Source: Citrobacter koseri ATCC BAA-895
GTDB lineage: Bacteria > Pseudomonadota > Gammaproteobacteria > Enterobacterales > Enterobacteriaceae
NCBI RefSeq assembly: GCF_000018045.1
Contig: NC_009792.1
Span: forward strand, 3,038,001 to 3,102,000
Direction: 5' to 3'
DNA length: 64,000 nucleotides
Shown here in pieces: positions 8,796 through 17,999 of this stretch. The translations under genes were made by a program, and so were the position numbers. The first letter of the stretch is position 1; the number at the start of each line of letters is the position of its first letter. The notes under the pieces are model-generated. The model was not told where the DNA came from. It ran no database searches and worked only from the letters and a program-made list of their open reading frames with translations.

Positions 8796-8923
8796 TATAC
8801 ACTTCATCCTTCAAGCTGCCTCTTTGTTGGCTGCCTTCTCTCACCCCAGTCACGTACTGGTTGTACACTCCTGGGAATTCGCTCAGTTGCCGTCTTGATG
8901 CAACTTGAATGATTTTGTGTATA
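8796..8923. repeat. ERIC/IRU element
   Basis: This 128-bp element is close to the 127-bp ERIC consensus length. The ends TATACACTTCATCCTTCAAG and CTTGAATGATTTTGTGTATA are inverted copies of each other. The centre carries the recognisable ERIC cores CTCACCCCAGTCACGTACT and ACTCCTGGGAATTCGCTC. It ends 4 bases from the lpxC stop and lies before the terminator, so it is transcribed as part of the lpxC 3' untranslated region, where ERIC RNA can fold into a long hairpin. Confidence 0.93.
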
Positions 8924-8927
8924 GCTA

Positions 8928-9845
8928 TTATGCCAGTACAGTCGAAGGCGCTTTGAAAGCCAACGGCAGTTCTGCGTCGTCCTGGAAGGTCACATATTCC
9001 CAGGCTTCCTGTTTCGCCAGGACAGCCTGCAACAGTTTGTTATTCAATGCGTGACCGGACTTATACGCGGTAAACGCACCAATAATGTTGTGACCGCACA
9101 TGAACAAGTCACCGATCGCGTCGAGCATTTTGTGACGAACAAATTCGTCTTCAAAACGCAGACCGTCTTCGTTCAGTACGCGATAATCGTCAACAACGAT
9201 GGCACAATCGAAGCTGCCGCCCAGGCACAGGCCACGGGACTGCAAATATTCGATATCACGCATGAAACCGAAGGTACGCGCACGGCTGATCTGGCGCATG
9301 AACGCGTCCGCAGAGAAGTTCATCGCATAGCGCTGGCTGCTGGAATCAATCGCCGGATGGTTAAAGTCGATGGTGAAATCCAACGTAAAACCATTGTACG
9401 GCTTAAATTCAGCCCACTTATCGCCATCTTCGACGCGAACCGTCTCTTTGATGCGTACAAATTTTTTGGCGCAGTTCAGCTCATCAATACCCGCATCAAG
9501 CAGCAGGTAGACAAACGGAGCAGCACTGCCATCCATGATCGGGATTTCCGGCGCATCGACTTCGATAACGATATTATCGATACCCAGACCCGCCAGAGCA
9601 GCGTTAAGGTGCTCTACGGTTGAAATCCGTACATCATGCTCGTTGACCAGACACGTACAGAGCATGGTATCACGCACAGATTTGGCATCGGCCGGGAAAT
9701 CTACCGGTGGATTCAAGTCGGTGCGACGATAGATGACCCCGGTGTTGGCCGGCGCAGGGCGTAAGGTCAGGGTGACTTTCTTGCCGGTATGTAAACCGAC
9801 ACCTGTCGCCTGAACGATACGTTTAAGTGTCCTTTGTTTGATCAT
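8928..9845 (-). CDS. lpxC: LpxC, UDP-3-O-acyl-GlcNAc deacetylase
   Basis: The product is 305 residues. LpxC performs the first committed step of lipid A synthesis and is a zinc enzyme. The zinc ligands are visible: His79 in STVEHLNAALAG, and the later HKMLDAIGD motif supplying His238 and Asp242. The C-terminus ends in PSTVLA, a hydrophobic tail like the one by which FtsH recognises and degrades E. coli LpxC. It is the last gene of the division cluster and has its own leader of 100 bases after ftsZ. Confidence 0.98.
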   Translation of the reverse strand: MIKQRTLKRIVQATGVGLHTGKKVTLTLRPAPANTGVIYRRTDLNPPVDFPADAKSVRDTMLCTCLVNEHDVRISTVEHLNAALAGLGIDNIVIEVDAPEIPIMDGSAAPFVYLLLDAGIDELNCAKKFVRIKETVRVEDGDKWAEFKPYNGFTLDFTIDFNHPAIDSSSQRYAMNFSADAFMRQISRARTFGFMRDIEYLQSRGLCLGGSFDCAIVVDDYRVLNEDGLRFEDEFVRHKMLDAIGDLFMCGHNIIGAFTAYKSGHALNNKLLQAVLAKQEAWEYVTFQDDAELPLAFKAPSTVLA

Positions 9846-9883
9846 CGTATAATCTCGCCAAATTACCTATCCAACCGAAGTGT

Positions 9884-9914
9884 ACTATACATTCGGTGGG
9901 CCAGTTTAGCACAA
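9884..9914 (-). promoter_or_regulatory. Likely lpxC promoter
   Basis: In the ftsZ-lpxC gap the minus strand reads TTGTGC, a 19-base spacer, then TATAGT, about 40 bases upstream of the lpxC ATG. The spacer is longer than ideal. The region resembles the E. coli lpxC promoter as I remember it. Confidence 0.4.
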
Positions 9915-9945
9915 AGAGCCGTGAATCCCAAATTCCAGCCAATTC

Positions 9946-11097
9946 TTAATCGGCTTGCTTACGCAGGAACGCAGGGATATCCAGATAATCCGGTTCTTTT
10001 GCCGTTTGCGGCGTATTGTCGTTCACCACTTTTGCGACCGGCTTCTGCTCTTGCGTCAGCGGCGCCATGCCGTGCTGCTGGTAACGATCCATCACCGGCT
10101 GCTGTACCTGTTTGTTGGTCACCAGGGTGATTTCAGGACGCTTGTCCATACCAATACCGGTTGCCACAACGGTGACGCGCAGTTCGTCGTTCATATCCGG
10201 GTCCAGAGAAGTACCGATAACCACGGTCGCGTTATCCGACGCAAAAGCACGGATGGTGTTACCGACGGTTTCGAACTCATCCAGACGCAGGTCGAAGCCC
10301 GCAGTGATGTTAACCAGCACGCCGCGCGCGCCAGACAGATCGATATCTTCCAGCAGCGGAGAAGAGATCGCCATTTCTGCCGCTTCTTCCGCACGGTCTT
10401 CACCGCTTGCCACGCCGGAGCCCATCATCGCGTAGCCCATTTCGGACATCACGGTGCGCACGTCTGCAAAGTCGACGTTCATCAGACCCGGGCGGGTAAT
10501 CAGCTCAGCGATACCCTGCACCGCGCCTTTCAGCACGTCGTTCGCCGCGCCAAACGCATCCAGCAGGGAGATACCGCGTCCCAGCACTTTCAGCAGTTTG
10601 TCGTTCGGGATGGTGATCAGCGAGTCCACATGTTTGGACAGCTCAGTAATACCCTGCTCCGCAAATGCCATGCGCTTCTTGCCTTCGAAGTTGAAAGGCT
10701 TCGTCACCACGGCAACGGTCAGGATACCTAAATCTTTTGCCACTTCCGCAACCACTGGCGCTGCACCGGTACCGGTACCGCCGCCCATGCCTGCTGCGAT
10801 AAACACCATGTCTGCGCCGTCAAGCGCTGCACGCAGTGCTTCACGATCTTCGTCCGCCGCATTGCGACCGACTTCCGGGTTTGCACCCGCGCCCAGACCT
10901 TTGGTGATGCCGCTACCAATCTGAATGGTCTGCCCAACCGCAGTCTTACGCAACGCCTGAGCGTCGGTATTCACCGCGAAGAATTCAACACCTTCGATGC
11001 GCTCGCGCACCATGTGTTCAACGGCATTACCGCCGCCGCCACCGACGCCGATGACTTTAATCACCGCGTCGTTGGTCAGTTCCATAGGTTCAAACAT
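9946..11097 (-). CDS. ftsZ: FtsZ, tubulin-like division GTPase
   Basis: The product is 383 residues. FtsZ polymerises into the Z-ring at midcell. The tubulin signature GGGTGTGAAP lies near residues 105-115, with the T7-loop region (NVDFADVRTVM) further on. The conserved C-terminal peptide PDYLDIPAFLRKQAD is the docking site for FtsA, ZipA and ZapD; zapD is also in this window. It lies 61 bases after ftsA in the long division operon and is followed by lpxC. Confidence 0.99.
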   Translation of the reverse strand: MFEPMELTNDAVIKVIGVGGGGGNAVEHMVRERIEGVEFFAVNTDAQALRKTAVGQTIQIGSGITKGLGAGANPEVGRNAADEDREALRAALDGADMVFIAAGMGGGTGTGAAPVVAEVAKDLGILTVAVVTKPFNFEGKKRMAFAEQGITELSKHVDSLITIPNDKLLKVLGRGISLLDAFGAANDVLKGAVQGIAELITRPGLMNVDFADVRTVMSEMGYAMMGSGVASGEDRAEEAAEMAISSPLLEDIDLSGARGVLVNITAGFDLRLDEFETVGNTIRAFASDNATVVIGTSLDPDMNDELRVTVVATGIGMDKRPEITLVTNKQVQQPVMDRYQQHGMAPLTQEQKPVAKVVNDNTPQTAKEPDYLDIPAFLRKQAD

Positions 11098-11158
11098 AGT
11101 TTCTCTCCGTTTTGTGCCTGTCGCCTGAGACCGTTAATAGTCGCCGGTCTCATAAAAA

Positions 11159-12421
11159 TTAAAACTCTTTTCGCAGCCAGCTATTAAGTCGCTTGATCCA
11201 CGAGCCAACTGATGCCGTAACACGTTTTTCCACTTCCGCTTCGCCACTTAAGTGGGACTCTTTCCCGTAGTGAAGCAGCCCCACCGCCGTTGAGTAGTAC
11301 GGCTCCTGGGCATAATCCGTCAGTCCGGTAATATTCAGCGGCGCGCCAATACGCACTTGCGTATGGAACACGCGCTGAGCACAGGCAGCAAGACCTTCAA
11401 TTTGCGCCGCGCCGCCGGTTAATACAATCCCCGCCGCCAGATGATGTTTCACACCCTGCTGGCGAAGCTGTTCCTGTAATTGCAAAATCTCTTCGTTGAC
11501 CAGGTTGAGAAGCTCGGTGTAACGCGGCTCAATCACCTCCGCAAGCGTCTGACGTTGCAGGCTACGCGGCGGACGACCGCCCACGCTCGGCACTTCAACG
11601 CTTTCGTCTTTGCCGACGATAGAGCCCAGCGCGCAGCCGTGACGCACTTTGATGGCTTCAGCATCGCTCGGCGGCGTACCGAAGGCATACGCGATATCGC
11701 TGGTCACGACATTCCCTGCGTAAGGGATTACCTTGGTATGGCGCAACGCCCCGCCAGTATAAACGGCGATATCCATTGTACCACCACCGATATCAACCAC
11801 GCAGACGCCCAGTTCACGTTCATCTTCCGTTAAAACGGAGTAACTGGCCGCTAACCCGGCAAATATGAGTTGGTCAACTTTCAGGCCACAACGTTCCACC
11901 GCTTTAACGATGTTTTTCGCCATGTCGTTGTGGCATGTGATCAAGTGCACTTTTGCCTGCATACGCACGCCGGAAAGGCCAACCGGATTCTTAATGCCTT
12001 CCTGGTAATCGATCGCATATTCCTGCGGAATGACATGCAGTACACGATGCTCATCACGCACGCGCACCGACTTCGCGGTATGCACGACGTTTTCCACATC
12101 TTCCTGCGTCACTTCTTCTTCGGAGATCGGCACCATACCAATTTCATTCTGACAGCTAATGTGCTTGCCAGAAAGCGCCAGATACACCGAGGAGATCTGG
12201 CAATCCGCCATCAGCTCCGCCTGGTCAATGGCGCGCTGTACGCACTTCACCACTGACTCGAGGTCGTTCACCCCGCCTTTATCCATACCTCGCGACGGGC
12301 AACTGCCCACGCCAATGATATTGACCATACCGTCGGGCAGAACTTCCCCTACTAAAGCGGCAACCTTCGCGGTGCCAATCTCCAGTCCTACTACCAGTTT
12401 TCTGTCCGTCGCCTTGATCAT
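11159..12421 (-). CDS. ftsA: FtsA, actin-like Z-ring membrane tether
   Basis: The product is 420 residues with the actin/Hsp70 fold: the phosphate-1 motif EIGTAKVAALVG near the N-terminus, VVDIGGGTMD mid-protein, and GIVLTGGAAQIEG near residue 335. The C-terminal amphipathic helix (SWIKRLNSWLRKEF) anchors FtsA to the inner membrane. It links FtsZ filaments to the membrane and recruits later division proteins. The start overlaps the ftsQ stop by 4 bases. Confidence 0.98.
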   Translation of the reverse strand: MIKATDRKLVVGLEIGTAKVAALVGEVLPDGMVNIIGVGSCPSRGMDKGGVNDLESVVKCVQRAIDQAELMADCQISSVYLALSGKHISCQNEIGMVPISEEEVTQEDVENVVHTAKSVRVRDEHRVLHVIPQEYAIDYQEGIKNPVGLSGVRMQAKVHLITCHNDMAKNIVKAVERCGLKVDQLIFAGLAASYSVLTEDERELGVCVVDIGGGTMDIAVYTGGALRHTKVIPYAGNVVTSDIAYAFGTPPSDAEAIKVRHGCALGSIVGKDESVEVPSVGGRPPRSLQRQTLAEVIEPRYTELLNLVNEEILQLQEQLRQQGVKHHLAAGIVLTGGAAQIEGLAACAQRVFHTQVRIGAPLNITGLTDYAQEPYYSTAVGLLHYGKESHLSGEAEVEKRVTASVGSWIKRLNSWLRKEF

Positions 12422-13248
12422 TGTTGTTCTGCCTGTGCCTGATTCTGTTGCTGATTAGATTCCTCTGGAGGTAAGGGTGCCCACCCTACTGCCGCCCCCG
12501 AGTCATAACGCAAATCAACGTAGCTTATCCGTTTGCCATCGGTTTGCGCCTGCTGCTGTAAAACCGGATAAAGTTCTACAAAGCGAGCCAAACGTTTCAT
12601 CGTATCGCCCCTGCCGAGGTTGAGCTTAATATCGTTATTCAGCGTCAACTGCCAGGAACGACGCGCGGTCATTGCCGCTTCCTTCAGGGTGAATCTGTCC
12701 TTAGCCAGCACCTGCCCCATATCGCGATACCCCTGCAACACTTCACTCGCGCTGCCTTCCGGGCCATACAACATGGGTAATACCTGTTTACTGGTTCGCT
12801 CTGCCGGTACGCTGAAGGTATTGCCTTCGGCATCAACCATATGCTGATCATTCCAACGCGCAATCGGCACATATTCAACCAGATGAATCTTCAATTCATC
12901 AGGCCATTGCTTTCTGACGCTGGCCTGTTTAATCCACGGTAAACGCTCTATCTGGCTCTGGATAATGTTCACATCCTGAGTCATAAACGTACCCGGCGCG
13001 CCCAACGCCAGAATCGACTGGCGGATGTCATCATTGCGCGTGTAATGCCGCTCGCCGGTCAACACCAGTTTCGACAACGGCAAACGCTGCGCATCTTCCA
13101 TCCAGCCCAACACAACCCAGCCGCTGACAAACACGGTGCAGAGCACCGTCAGCAGGAACAGTATTCCTGCAAGACGCGTTCCATTATTGCGCCGTGAAGA
13201 AGACACCTCTTCATCACTGTTTCGCGTGTTCAGCGCAGCCTGCGACAT
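12418..13248 (-). CDS. ftsQ: FtsQ, divisome membrane protein
   Basis: The product is 276 residues: a short cytoplasmic N-terminus, one membrane segment (LAGILFLLTVLCTVFVSGWVV, about residues 27-47), then a periplasmic POTRA domain starting at LPLSKLVLTGERHYTRNDDI and a beta domain. FtsQ recruits the FtsL-FtsB pair and so links early and late division proteins. One base separates it from ddlB, and it overlaps ftsA. The glutamine-rich tail (QQQNQAQAEQQ) is also seen in enteric relatives. Confidence 0.97.
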   Translation of the reverse strand: MSQAALNTRNSDEEVSSSRRNNGTRLAGILFLLTVLCTVFVSGWVVLGWMEDAQRLPLSKLVLTGERHYTRNDDIRQSILALGAPGTFMTQDVNIIQSQIERLPWIKQASVRKQWPDELKIHLVEYVPIARWNDQHMVDAEGNTFSVPAERTSKQVLPMLYGPEGSASEVLQGYRDMGQVLAKDRFTLKEAAMTARRSWQLTLNNDIKLNLGRGDTMKRLARFVELYPVLQQQAQTDGKRISYVDLRYDSGAAVGWAPLPPEESNQQQNQAQAEQQ

Positions 13249-13249
13249 A

Positions 13250-14170
13250 TCAGTCCGCCAACTCCAGAATTCGTACCACCAACTGCGAGAAGCTCATGCC
13301 CGCCTGACGCGCCGCCATCGGCACCAGACTGTGGCTGGTCATACCCGGCGAGGTATTCGCTTCCAGCAGATAAAACTGGCCATCGCTGTCCAGCATGACG
13401 TCGATGCGGCCCCATCCTTTGCAACCCAACGCGGTCCACGCTTTCAGGACCAATGTCTGCAAAATAGCCTCTTGTTCCTCTTCCAGACCTGCCGGGCAGA
13501 AATATTGTGTCTCATCAGAGAGATACTTCGCCTCATAATCATAGAAGGTTCCGGCGGGTTGGATACGAATTGACGGTAAAATTTCTTCACCGAGTATCGC
13601 AACCGTAAATTCCGGGCCACTGAGCCATTTCTCAATCAGTACTTCTTCATCATGCTGAAAAGCCAATGCTAATGCTGCCTGCAAAGCATTTTCTTCTACC
13701 ACTTTCGACATGCCGACGCTGGAACCTTCACGGCTCGGCTTCACAATCAGCGGCAAACCCAGCGCAGAAATTCGCGTTAGCGCGTCGTCGCTAAGCCCTT
13801 TTTCAAACTCAGCGCGCGTCAATGCCACCCACGGCGCAACCGGTAATCCGGCGCCCTGCCACAGCAATTTGCTGCGCAGTTTATCCATTGAGATTGCTGA
13901 AGCCATCACCCCGCTGCCGGTATAGGGCAGGCCAATCAGATCCAGCATCCCTTGCAGCGTGCCATCTTCGCCGCCGCGACCATGCAACGCAATAAACACC
14001 TTCTGAAAACCCATTGATTTCAGCAGGGTGACATCAACCTCTTTCGGGTCGATCGGATGCGCATCCACGCCGCCTTCGCGTAACCCGGCCAGCACCGCCG
14101 CGCCGGAATTCAGCGAAACATCACGTTCGGCGGAGGTTCCACCCAACAGGACCGCGATTTTATCAGCCAT
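13250..14170 (-). CDS. ddlB: D-alanine--D-alanine ligase B
   Basis: The product is 306 residues with an ATP-grasp fold. The N-terminal [13 protein letters not shown] motif, the Gly-rich loop with [10 protein letters not shown], and the C-terminal EANTSPGMT motif that binds magnesium and substrate are all present. It makes the D-Ala-D-Ala dipeptide that MurF attaches to the UDP-MurNAc-tripeptide. The start overlaps the murC stop by 8 bases, so translation is coupled. Confidence 0.98.
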
Positions 14171-15638
14171 GTTGCTCCTCCTCCTGGGTTTGCGGCTTCA
14201 GTTTAATTTCAGCTAAGGTGCGCGCAATTTTGCCGATATTTCCCGCGCCTTGCACCAAAATCAAATCATTACCGGTTAATACCGGCGCCAGCATTTGCGC
14301 AACCTGCGCCGGATCGGAGACCAGAATCGGGTCAATTTTACCGCGACCGCGAATCGTACGGCACAGCGAACGGCTGTCCGCTCCCGGAATTGGCGCTTCG
14401 CCTGCGGCGTAAACATCCAGCATTAACAGCGCGTCAACCTGCGTCAGCACGTTGGCGAAATCGTCGTACAGATCGCGCGTACGCGTGAAGCGGTGCGGCT
14501 GGAAAACCATCACCAGATTTTTATCCGGCCAGCCTGCACGCGCGGCCTTAATGGTGGCGTCAACTTCCGTTGGATGATGGCCGTAATCATCGACCAGCAT
14601 CGCCGTCCCTGCTTTACCGTTTACCGGCTCAAGCGGGAATTCGCCGAGGAAATCGAAGCGACGCCCGGTACCCTGGAAGCTTTCCAGCGCGCGCAGAATC
14701 GCCTCGTCGTCAATCCCTTCTTCGGTCGCCACCGCCACGGCTGCCGCCGCGTTCAGCGCATTGTGGCGGCCCGGCGCATTCAGCGTCACCTGCATTGCAG
14801 GTTTATCCTGACGCAGCAGCGTAAAATGCCCCTGCGGCCCAACCTGCTGGTACTCTTCCACACGCACGTCAGCGTCGTCGCTAAAACCATAAGTTGTGGT
14901 CTGACGGCCCACGCGCGGCAGCAGCTCGCGGATCACCGGATCGTCAACACACATCACTGCACGACCATAAAACGGCAAATTGTGCAGGAAATTAATAAAG
15001 GTCTGCTTCAAATTTTCGAAGTCGCCCTGGTAAGTATCCATATGGTCGGCTTCAATATTGGTGACAATCGCCACCATCGGTTGCAGATGCAGGAACGACG
15101 CATCGCTCTCATCCGCTTCCGCAATCAGATAACGGCTGTGGCCTAAACGCGCATGCACGCCCGCCGCTTTCACCAGCCCACCGTTGACGAAGGTCGGATC
15201 CAGTCCCGCTTCCGCGTAAATGCTGGAGACCATCGCGGTGGTCGTAGTTTTACCGTGCGTCCCGGCAATGGCGATGCCGTGACGAAAACGCATTAATTCC
15301 GCCAGCATCTCCGCGCGGCGGATCACCGGAATACGCGCTTCATGCGCCGCGACAATCTCCGGGTTATCCGCAGAGATCGCGCTGGAAACCACCACCACGC
15401 TCGCATCGCGCACGTTTTCCGGGCGATGATTGAAGAAAATGGTGGCGCCGAGGCTCGCCAGTTGCTGCGTAACCGGATTCGGCGCTAAATCAGAACCACT
15501 GATCTGATACCCTTCATTGGCCAGAACTTCGGCAATACCGCCCATACCGGCACCACCGATGCCGACAAAGTGGATGTGCCGAACGCGACGCATTTCGGGC
15601 ACGATGGAACGCAGTTTTGCCAGTTGTTGTGTATTCAT
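14163..15638 (-). CDS. murC: MurC, UDP-N-acetylmuramate--L-alanine ligase
   Basis: The product is 491 residues. MurC adds L-alanine, the first residue of the peptidoglycan stem peptide. It has the Rossmann-like FVGIGGAGM motif near residue 24 that binds the UDP sugar, the ATP loop GTHGKTTT (126-133), and the conserved DDYGHHPTE motif in the last third. It is encoded 52 bases after murG and overlaps ddlB. Confidence 0.98.
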
Positions 15639-15690
15639 TCTTTACGCCATTCACTTCTCAATTCATGCGGTGCAAAAGGCACCGCCACAA

Positions 15691-16758
15691 TTACGCCCGG
15701 GCAGCCCGGCTCACTTCATTTGCAACACGCTCGGTGGCATCTGGAATAGATGCAGCGCGGGCACGTTCTGCCATGGTTAATAACGTTTCTCGCGACCACC
15801 CGGACAGGGTGCTGGCGACGGCATCCACAGTAAACTGCGGCTGCTCAAAAATTTTGGCGGCCCCCGCTTTCTCCAGCGGCAGGGCATTCCAGTACTGCTG
15901 CCGGTCTTTATGCTGAAACGGCACAAACAGCGCGGGCAAACCGGCGGCGGCGATTTCACTCACCGTTAACGCGCCAGAGCGGCAAACGACAACATCCGCC
16001 CACGCATAGGCTGCGGCCATGTCATCAATAAATTCCGTCACCTTATGCTGCGGTTGCCCCGCCCCGGCATAAGCCTGCTCTACGGTCTGCTGCGCGCCTT
16101 TACCGCTTTGATGCCAGATAGTGACCGTATCGCCCAGTTTTGCCGCGACCTGCGGCAGCGTCTGGTTCAATACCCGCGCCCCCTGAGAGCCGCCCACCAC
16201 CAGCACGCGAATCGGCCCTTCACGTCCGGCCAGGCGTTCTTGCGGCAAGGGGAGCGCCAGTACGTCAGTACGTACCGGGTTTCCGACCACGTCCGCTTTC
16301 GGAAACGCGCCGGGAAAAGCCTGCATCACCGTCGTGGCGATTTTCGCCAGCCACTTATTGGTCAACCCTGCAATGCCGTTTTGCTCATGCAGCACAACCG
16401 GAATACCCAGCGACCACGCCGCCAGACCGCCGGGGCCAGAGACATAGCCGCCCATGCCGAGCACCACATCAGGCTTAAACTGCTTCATGATCGCCCGCGC
16501 CTGGCGCCAGGCGTTAAAAATACGCAGCGGTGCCGCTAGCAGCGCTTTCACGCCTTTTCCGCGCAAACCGGAAATGCGAATAAAATCAATCTCAATGCCA
16601 TGCTTCGGCACTAAATCCGCTTCCATACGATCGGCGGTTCCGAGCCAGCGTACTTGCCAGCCCTGGTCCATTAAATGGTGCGCGACGGCCAGTCCCGGGA
16701 ACACATGTCCGCCAGTACCGCCCGCCATCACCATTAACCGCTTCGGTTGACCACTCAT
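15691..16758 (-). CDS. murG: MurG, lipid II-forming GlcNAc transferase
   Basis: The product is 355 residues with a GT-B fold. The N-terminal MVMAGGTGGHVFPG loop and the C-terminal GSQGAR and CRSGALTVSE motifs bind lipid I and UDP-GlcNAc. MurG converts lipid I to lipid II on the cytoplasmic face of the membrane. It overlaps ftsW by 4 bases, placing lipid II synthesis next to the SEDS protein that uses it. Confidence 0.98.
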   Translation of the reverse strand: MSGQPKRLMVMAGGTGGHVFPGLAVAHHLMDQGWQVRWLGTADRMEADLVPKHGIEIDFIRISGLRGKGVKALLAAPLRIFNAWRQARAIMKQFKPDVVLGMGGYVSGPGGLAAWSLGIPVVLHEQNGIAGLTNKWLAKIATTVMQAFPGAFPKADVVGNPVRTDVLALPLPQERLAGREGPIRVLVVGGSQGARVLNQTLPQVAAKLGDTVTIWHQSGKGAQQTVEQAYAGAGQPQHKVTEFIDDMAAAYAWADVVVCRSGALTVSEIAAAGLPALFVPFQHKDRQQYWNALPLEKAGAAKIFEQPQFTVDAVASTLSGWSRETLLTMAERARAASIPDATERVANEVSRAARA

Positions 16759-17999
16759 CGTGAACCTCGTGTAAACGCCTGCGCTTTTTCCAGACGCGTT
16801 TCATAATCAATACGTAACAAAAACATGATGGCCGTCGACATGATCAGCAAACTGGAACCACCATAACTGATCAGCGGCAGCGTCAGCCCCTTCGTTGGCA
16901 GCATGCCTGCCGCCGCGCCGACGTTGACCAGCGCCTGGAAGCTGAACCAGATTCCAATCGAGCAGGCCAGGAACCCTGAAAAACGGTGATCAATCTCCAG
17001 CGCCTTACGGCCAATCGACATCGCGCGAAAAGCGACGAAGAATACCATTAAAAGCGCCAGTACCACACCGATATAACCCAGTTCTTCCCCAATAATGGCG
17101 AAGATGAAGTCAGTATGCGCTTCCGGCAGATACTCCAGTTTTTGTACCGAGTTCCCCAGCCCCTGCCCCCACATCTCACCACGGCCAAATGCCATCAGGG
17201 ATTGCGTCAGCTGGTAGCCGCTGCCAAACGGATCTTCCCAGGGGTTCCAGAAAGAGGTCACACGGCGAATACGATACGGTTCGGCGAGGATCAGCAGGAT
17301 CACCGCCGATATCCCCATGCCGATGATGGCAATGAACTGCCATAACTTCGCCCCGGCGAGAAACAGCATCGCCAGCGTGGTAACGAACAGCACCACCACC
17401 GTCCCGAGATCGGGCTGCGCCAGCAGCAAAATCGCCAGCACCAGAATCACGCCCATCGGTTTTAAGAAGCCGCGCAGGTTATTACGCACTTCATCAACTT
17501 TGCGCACCAGATAGTTGGCGAGGTAGCAAAACAGCGACAGTTTGGTAAATTCCGCAGGCTGAATACGCAGCGGCCCCAGCGCAATCCAACGCGATGCCCC
17601 GTTAACTGAGCTACCCACCACCAGCACGATCAACAACATGATGATCGACGCGATCAGCATCGTGGTGCTGTACTTTTGCCAGAATTCCATCGGTAAACGC
17701 AGCGTGATCATCGCCAGGCAAAACGCCAGGAGTATGTACAGCGCGTCACGCTTGGCAAACAGGAAAGGATCGTTCGCCAGACGTTGTCCGACAGGCATTG
17801 ACGCCGACGTCACCATGATGAAACCGATCGCCGCCAGGCCAAATGTCAGCCAGAGCAACGTGCGGTCGTACATGATCAGGCTATCGTCGTCTTTATCGCG
17901 CGACGCCATCACCCAGCCTTTAAGCGCCGTAAAGACCCATACCAGGATTCCAAATCCCGGCAGGCGCGGCATTCTCAGGCGAGGGAGAGATAAACGCAT
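16755..17999 (-). CDS. ftsW: FtsW, septal peptidoglycan polymerase (SEDS family)
   Basis: The product is 414 residues from the ATG at 17999, which overlaps the murD TGA by one base; a TTG one codon earlier is not needed. It has about ten membrane segments. Conserved SEDS features include the WxGxGxG-like stretch GEMWGQGLGNS, the EAHTDFIFAIIGEE motif, and GLTLPLISYGGSS. FtsW polymerises glycan strands from lipid II together with FtsI, which is encoded in the same operon. Confidence 0.98.
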   Translation of the reverse strand: MRLSLPRLRMPRLPGFGILVWVFTALKGWVMASRDKDDDSLIMYDRTLLWLTFGLAAIGFIMVTSASMPVGQRLANDPFLFAKRDALYILLAFCLAMITLRLPMEFWQKYSTTMLIASIIMLLIVLVVGSSVNGASRWIALGPLRIQPAEFTKLSLFCYLANYLVRKVDEVRNNLRGFLKPMGVILVLAILLLAQPDLGTVVVLFVTTLAMLFLAGAKLWQFIAIIGMGISAVILLILAEPYRIRRVTSFWNPWEDPFGSGYQLTQSLMAFGRGEMWGQGLGNSVQKLEYLPEAHTDFIFAIIGEELGYIGVVLALLMVFFVAFRAMSIGRKALEIDHRFSGFLACSIGIWFSFQALVNVGAAAGMLPTKGLTLPLISYGGSSLLIMSTAIMFLLRIDYETRLEKAQAFTRGSR

